From positions 1 to 10,177 of the forward strand of contig JAEDEG010000095.1 of NCBI GenBank assembly GCA_016293435.1: 10,177 bases of DNA. Direction: 5' to 3'. How positions within the stretch are numbered: position 1 is the stretch's first letter; every line of letters starts with the position of its first letter. This document shows positions 7,201 through 10,177 of the stretch, piece by piece. Origin of the DNA: Clostridia bacterium (GTDB lineage: Bacteria > Bacillota > Clostridia > UMGS1810). The notes under the pieces were generated by a model. That model did no database searches, was not told the DNA's origin, and saw only the letters and a list, made by a program, of their open reading frames with translations. Both the position numbers and the translations under genes were made by a program.

Positions 7201-10177
7201 TAACTGTTACGGCATATGTTTCCAACTCCGGTGTTACAAAGTCCATATCATTTGACTTTGTGGTATTGCGTGATTTTTCCTCTGCCGAAAAATCAGAGCT
7301 TGCAGAGCTTGAACGGCTGGATTATTCACTTCTCACAACCGAAGACCCCTCCGGCATAACCTATTATCTCAATCTCATGAATAAGGGTATCTACGGCAGT
7401 GATATAACATGGTCGACCTCCAACGAACACTATATCACTCCGGCAGGCAGAGTAATCCGTCCCAAGTGGGATGAATCCGATGCTAAGGTGACCTTAACGG
7501 CAACCATTGCCGGCAAATATACCAAACAATTTGACTTTGTTGTAAAGGCTGACGAAAAGCCAAATGACAGGCAATCATTTACCGATGAAGAATTTTTTGG
7601 TGTGTGGGACGGTTCACAATGGACTAAAACACCCGTTTTCAACTACGAATATAAAGGACTCGAAGCCGTAGAAGCTGCTGTAAAAAAAGGTGATTATGAG
7701 CTTGCACAAAATGAACTTTTTACCTATATGAAAAACCGCAGCATAAAATCTCCCGTACCCCTTTCGGGCAGAAACGCCCCCTGGGTCGACTCCCTTGTTG
7801 CCGGCATTGCAGATATGCAGTCTGCGGGCTACTATGTGGGTCAGGGCAGTGTAGATTCTGCCGAATACGAAAAAATTGTTGTTCCGATTTCCAATTTGAA
7901 AATCACCTCGGCAGAGGTCAAAAACTACGACATTATCGCCAAGCATAACGATACAACAGAGATTACCATTGCCGGTACAGGTTATCCCAACGAAAAAATG
8001 CGACCCGAAATGATGGTATATGTAAACGGCACACCCCGTTACTACAAGGCGACGGCATCGGCATCTGTGCGTACCGGCAGCTACATGAAAACTCCCTACG
8101 GCAGAAATGACGAGCTAAAGGTAAAAATGTTTGGCAGCTTTTTGGGAGACGAAACCTACAGAACCATGCTCATGTTCAATTTTGACGATATCAGGGAGAC
8201 CGACAACGTCGAAAACGGTGAACTCACATTCTATGCAAAAAAATCTACCGATTATTCCGAAAACAAAGAGTTTTTTGTGCTCAGAGATCCCTTTGTTACA
8301 TGGGAGGAAAAAACAGTTTGCTGGAATGACCTCAAAACCTATGTTCACAACTTCAACGGTATCCCCGGCGAAAATCACTGGCAAAACATTCTCGGCTCCG
8401 ATGTTGAATACGCTTATCAGAGCTGCCGTTTCTACGGCTATCGTGAGATGCTCAGAGAATATCTCTACACAGGAGACGAAATCTATTCCTACACTCTTGT
8501 TAAACGTATGATGGATTTTATCAACGATACCGGCTCAAAAGGATACTACTGCTGGCCGAGAACTCTCGACACAGCCGTCCGCCTTGAGGCATGGATAGGC
8601 ATATACAACTACTTTTTAGATCTCAAATGGGTTGATGCCGAGATAAACACAGCGGTTATAAAGAATATGTACAAGGCAATGCTGGGGCTCGTGGATTCCA
8701 ATGCCACCACTGCCAACTGGATTCAGACCGAAAAAACCTATGCGTACTACACTGCAGTTCTCTTTCCCGAATTTGCACAGGGAGCACAGGTAAAAAAGAA
8801 AATTATCGATGTATTTACCGAAAACTTTGCTGCTGAATACTATCCCGACGGTGCATATATCGAAGACACCGGCTCCTATCACACCGGAGCCCTGAACAAA
8901 TATATAACCGTAAGAAACCTTATCACCAATGACGGCGAAGCTGTAAGTCCCGAATATGATGAGCTTTTGAGACGCGGTGCCTACTATGTTCTGTTTCTCA
9001 GAGGCCCGGGCGGCGAAGAGCTTGGCTACGGTGACTCAGGTCCCGGCGGCAAATCTACCAAAGAAAGATATTCGGATCTCTCGGCATGGTACAATGACTA
9101 TGAGCTCAAATATATCGACACCTTTGGCGCACAGGGCACAAAGCCCGAATGGACGAGCGTGCATCTTCCGTATTCAACCTATACATTCATGCGTTCCGAC
9201 TGGTCAAAGAATGCGTCATATCTTTTTACCAATGTGCGTAACGGCGGTACTCACGGTCATTATGATGACAACGGCATAATTGCAATTTCCAAGGGTCGAA
9301 ACCTTTTGGTTGACGCAGGCTATGTAACTTATTCGGGCGGAGAAGAGCGTTCAATGGCAGTAAGCACCAACGGACACAACACCGTTTCGATAAATGACGA
9401 AAATCATAAGAGTGTAACCGGTTATCTTTTGATGTATGGCAATCAGGGTGATGTTCATCACTGGAACACCAACTCAAGCTGCGACTTCCTTTCACAAACA
9501 ACAAAGGGCTATACACATATCGGCAACAATCACAGACGTACCATCACCTTTGTAAAGCCGGGATTCTGGATTGTTTCGGACCTTTGTACACCCAAGGATA
9601 AAACAGAGGTCAATAACTATAAGCAAAATTGGCATACACTTCCCGATTCCGACACAACAATTGACGAAAACAATGTAATTTCCACCGGCTTTACGGGCGG
9701 AGAAAACATAAAGATTGCAGTGGCCGATACTGATGTAACCCCTGTTTTAACCGAGGGTGTATACACCTCGGGCTATGGTCAGGCTGTAGCAAATCCCTGG
9801 GCATATTACGAAAAAAATGTTGCCGGTGATGCTTCGTTCGACACGGTTCTCCTGCCTTATGAAGGCTCAAAGGCAAGCATTGATGTAGAGCACATCGACC
9901 TTGGTGTTCCAACCACACAAGCAACTGCGCTAAAGTTTAGCTCCTCCACCTCCGACGGTGATATGACGGTTTATTATAAGCTCGACTATGAGCCGAGCGG
10001 TGAGCGGAAATTCGATAAATATATATCCGACGGTATAATGACCGTTGTTACAGAGGATAAGCGCGGCAATATCACTCAGCTGATATTAAACGGCGGTTCT
10101 GTAATCAAAACTGCCGGCGGTGATGTTCTCATTGATTTTGGTCAGACTGTGACCGATGCAGCTGTTGAGGTAGAAAA
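4233..10177 (+). CDS. Giant secreted heparinase II/III-like polysaccharide lyase (3' end outside window)
   Basis: One frame without a stop from ATG 4233 to the window edge gives 1981 codons; the C-terminus is missing. Signal peptide, residues 1-22 (TALA|EE). Then three Ig-like plus jelly-roll units (about 28-318, 321-613, 619-914), two further Ig-like modules (916-1012, 1016-1106), a helical segment with GDYELAQNEL (about 1110-1220), a DNRLRE/CBM96-like beta module (about 1274-1367), an alpha-toroid (about 1370-1640) and a beta-sandwich (about 1650 onward). Lyase motifs: ANWIQ (N1495), DTGSYH (Y1549), THGHYDDNG (H1674, H1676), VDAGYVTY (D1694) and NGHNTV (H1715). In heparinase-type lyases such residues provide substrate neutralisation, the catalytic Tyr and His, and a metal site. 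The enzyme probably acts outside the cell, cleaving uronic-acid polysaccharide by beta-elimination. The CAZy family (PL12, PL39 or a new one) and the substrate are unresolved. No anchor is seen in the part present. Confidence 0.88.
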   Translation, partial: MVKRILALMLSAFILASVTALAEEPLPLTDENALNLDADALSNESILTAPLADGSYLIDTLRLPAVGANGSVITWQSSDESVITNAGGVIRPADEDTEVTLTATLTYGVSETTKDFKFTVPALGTIAAGVPALESLVHGDDFEDNECNPKLVLSNASAGSFDVSGGKARLTRSSSGGNSFVRFYATEKQEELEGEYYIEFVVSRTNAVPVLTRSYDAAGTWGRNITSIDWRADGSILYYEGTAIKTIEATSTSKTKMKMGIYFNSEKDKFSLWIDNQLVLDNISSRSDDFSGFRYMQFYMEGSNYTTIEFENYNLYKVAPTPITDEEAVAADLAEIDFDSILTAPLADGKYLIDSLCLPTSGKEGSVITWESDTKSIIAPNGVVSRPLKNEAEVNLTAIVSRGIVSDTKTFTFTVAPLQSQPAGIPELMGVVHGDDFEDGTFNSDLLVNNVNGGSIGVENGRLAFTRSSNKETYLRFYINKNKIETDEKPIYMEFVTSRTKAVNVLTRSYDATGNYGQNVTAVDWRPDGSISYYDGASAKTLPADSSREYKMKWAFLIDTKSDTYSLWLDNVLVLENIRVRAEDASGFRYIQFYMDGSNYTTLNFESYRIYNVWRDMPDSERVALDAEAVVYEKLLTSSELAPGTIDSNLSLPTVGANGTEIVWQSSDEAVISNDGTVTRPNSEGFFEVTLTATIRSGAESIQKSFVFSVPGTMMNIETDVGIDELICFNDFETEELDNYIGTDPRNYTDVFEIKDGKYHVTRTDNTNTSTYIRVYPTYSTAKEDALKGVIGVEFEMARATNRIVKAVLTSVEGSYLTVEWQESGNIILGQRTNAADTSSNWLSTNRSFKDSVRVKILLDTRRSMYSLYLDDEPVIKDHYSRSMGCETYWYTEFTTSSNTDFTFTVDNHKVYYAIPPTLSRIDYDFCSVTEDSVLTKPPVMYNFIDAPLNLYKSLDFGSTVRWESSRPDVINPDTGAITRPVDTGSDIPVTVTAYVSNSGVTKSISFDFVVLRDFSSAEKSELAELERLDYSLLTTEDPSGITYYLNLMNKGIYGSDITWSTSNEHYITPAGRVIRPKWDESDAKVTLTATIAGKYTKQFDFVVKADEKPNDRQSFTDEEFFGVWDGSQWTKTPVFNYEYKGLEAVEAAVKKGDYELAQNELFTYMKNRSIKSPVPLSGRNAPWVDSLVAGIADMQSAGYYVGQGSVDSAEYEKIVVPISNLKITSAEVKNYDIIAKHNDTTEITIAGTGYPNEKMRPEMMVYVNGTPRYYKATASASVRTGSYMKTPYGRNDELKVKMFGSFLGDETYRTMLMFNFDDIRETDNVENGELTFYAKKSTDYSENKEFFVLRDPFVTWEEKTVCWNDLKTYVHNFNGIPGENHWQNILGSDVEYAYQSCRFYGYREMLREYLYTGDEIYSYTLVKRMMDFINDTGSKGYYCWPRTLDTAVRLEAWIGIYNYFLDLKWVDAEINTAVIKNMYKAMLGLVDSNATTANWIQTEKTYAYYTAVLFPEFAQGAQVKKKIIDVFTENFAAEYYPDGAYIEDTGSYHTGALNKYITVRNLITNDGEAVSPEYDELLRRGAYYVLFLRGPGGEELGYGDSGPGGKSTKERYSDLSAWYNDYELKYIDTFGAQGTKPEWTSVHLPYSTYTFMRSDWSKNASYLFTNVRNGGTHGHYDDNGIIAISKGRNLLVDAGYVTYSGGEERSMAVSTNGHNTVSINDENHKSVTGYLLMYGNQGDVHHWNTNSSCDFLSQTTKGYTHIGNNHRRTITFVKPGFWIVSDLCTPKDKTEVNNYKQNWHTLPDSDTTIDENNVISTGFTGGENIKIAVADTDVTPVLTEGVYTSGYGQAVANPWAYYEKNVAGDASFDTVLLPYEGSKASIDVEHIDLGVPTTQATALKFSSSTSDGDMTVYYKLDYEPSGERKFDKYISDGIMTVVTEDKRGNITQLILNGGSVIKTAGGDVLIDFGQTVTDAAVEVE
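4314..5186 (+). repeat. Lyase repeat unit 1: atrophied Ig-like plus ConA-like module
   Basis: Residues 28-121 form an Ig-like module of the atrophied bacterial Ig type: leucine/proline strand, SVITWQSSDESVI with W75, GGVIRP, then VTLTATLTYG. Residues about 134-318 form a jelly-roll module that starts HGDDFED (H138) and carries LTRSYDA (R213), IDWRADGSI, FSLWIDNQLVL and GFRYMQFYMEGSNYTT (G292). Such jelly rolls often bind carbohydrate. No catalytic residues are evident, so a binding or spacer role is inferred. Confidence 0.75.
5193..6071 (+). repeat. Lyase repeat unit 2: atrophied Ig-like plus ConA-like module
   Basis: Close copy of unit 1. W370, H433, R508 and G587 match W75, H138, R213 and G292, each exactly 295 residues later. 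By eye roughly half the jelly-roll positions are identical, with LTRSYDA, GFRY and QFYM kept almost unchanged. The constant register over more than 200 residues points to duplication of the whole two-module unit, old enough for the DNA to have diverged. Confidence 0.75.
6087..6974 (+). repeat. Lyase repeat unit 3: Ig-like plus diverged ConA-like module
   Basis: The Ig-like part (619-712) is close to that of unit 1, with VWQSSDEAVI at W664, 294 residues after W370, and even shares a 15-base DNA stretch with unit 1 around the Trp codon. The jelly roll (about 724-914) has diverged: it starts CFNDFE, keeps YSLYLDDEPV, but lacks the LTRSYDA and GFRYMQFYM cores. It may bind something else or be purely structural. 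Confidence 0.65.
6978..7547 (+). repeat. Two adjacent diverged Ig-like modules of the lyase
   Basis: Residues 916-1012 (VRWESSRPDVI with W963, GAITRP, VTVTAYV) and 1016-1106 (ITWSTSNEHYI with W1060, GRVIRP, VTLTATI) are further atrophied Ig-like modules. No jelly roll lies between them: their Trp residues are only 97 apart, against about 295 in the preceding units. They form the link to the catalytic part. Confidence 0.7.
7899..8340 (+). other. DNRLRE/CBM96-like beta module inside the lyase
   Basis: Within residues about 1223-1369, the stretch from ASVRTGSY through YRTMLMFNFDDI, GELTFYAKK and VTWEEKTVCWND (W1357, W1364) follows the DNRLRE/CBM96 pattern: a spaced strand pair, a 'R..L.F.' strand, then W.E.T..WN. 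CBM96 has been described from an alginate lyase of a Clostridia bacterium (recalled from the literature). Here the usual final strands after WN are not evident and the sequence runs straight into helices of the toroid, so the module may be shortened or embedded. Confidence 0.5.
8346..10177 (+). other. Heparinase II/III-like catalytic region (alpha-toroid and beta-sandwich)
   Basis: Residues about 1372-1640 are helix-rich with paired aromatic-hydrophobic helices typical of the (alpha/alpha) toroid, including ANWIQ and the YPDGAYIEDTGSYH segment. From about 1650 the sequence is beta-rich: THGHYDDNG, LLVDAGYVTYSGG, ERSMAVSTNGHNTVSI, then RRTITFVKPGFWIVSD. The spacing N1495 to Y1549 (54 residues) equals that recalled for PL12 HepIII (N240, Y294). 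H1676 to D1694 (18 residues) equals that of the HepII metal ligands H408 and D426. The end of the beta-sandwich may lie beyond the window. Confidence 0.8.

Noticed and set aside
5168..7642. Minus-strand open frames at 5168-5473, 6125-6448 and 7430-7642 whose products resemble each other and part of the 4046-4765 frame
   Set aside because: The shared VRVTS-like and VITEP-like peptides are the antisense reading of the repeated Ig-like modules in the same phase. The similarity reflects the sense-strand repeat, not a gene family.
4486..9279. Plus-strand open frames at 4486-4974, 5161-5364, 5983-6171, 8131-8511 and 8977-9279
   Set aside because: All lie in one alternative frame inside the continuous lyase gene, lack ribosome binding sites and encode no recognisable domain.

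Overview
The window looks like part of a carbohydrate-utilisation locus from a Gram-positive anaerobe of the Clostridia (gut or rumen type). The pointers are strong AGGAGG-type ribosome binding sites, a TTG start, Gram-positive signal peptides, an S-layer homology (SLH) surface protein, and the combination of atrophied bacterial Ig repeats with a heparinase II/III-like lyase. The species cannot be named from the sequence.

Layout, all on the + strand: 1-200 is a cluster of four consecutive hairpins, at least two shaped like intrinsic terminators, which closes off whatever lies upstream. 200-290 is an AT-rich leader with a weak promoter candidate. 301-1440 encodes a cytoplasmic GH88-type unsaturated uronyl hydrolase. 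1545-4187 encodes a secreted 880-residue SLH protein whose large C-terminal part I do not recognise. 4233 to the window end is one uninterrupted reading frame (1981 codons, stop not reached) for a giant secreted polysaccharide lyase. It is the largest gene in the window and is easy to miss because it runs off the edge. Gaps of 104 and 45 nt without terminators suggest one operon.

The lyase reads, in order: signal peptide, three copies of an Ig-like plus concanavalin A-like jelly-roll unit with a repeat period of about 295 residues, two more Ig-like modules, a helical segment, a DNRLRE/CBM96-like beta module, and a heparinase II/III alpha-toroid plus beta-sandwich. Candidate catalytic and metal residues are visible (N1495, Y1549, H1674; H1676, D1694, H1715).

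Proposed division of labour (inference): the surface lyase cleaves a uronic-acid polysaccharide by beta-elimination, the SLH protein may help hold or bind material at the cell wall, and the GH88 enzyme removes the unsaturated uronic acid from imported fragments. A GH88 partner favours a glycosaminoglycan-like substrate over alginate. The GH88 enzyme is unusual: three active-site positions normally His, Asp and His appear as Gln, Cys and Asn, so its substrate or activity may differ from the classical enzymes.
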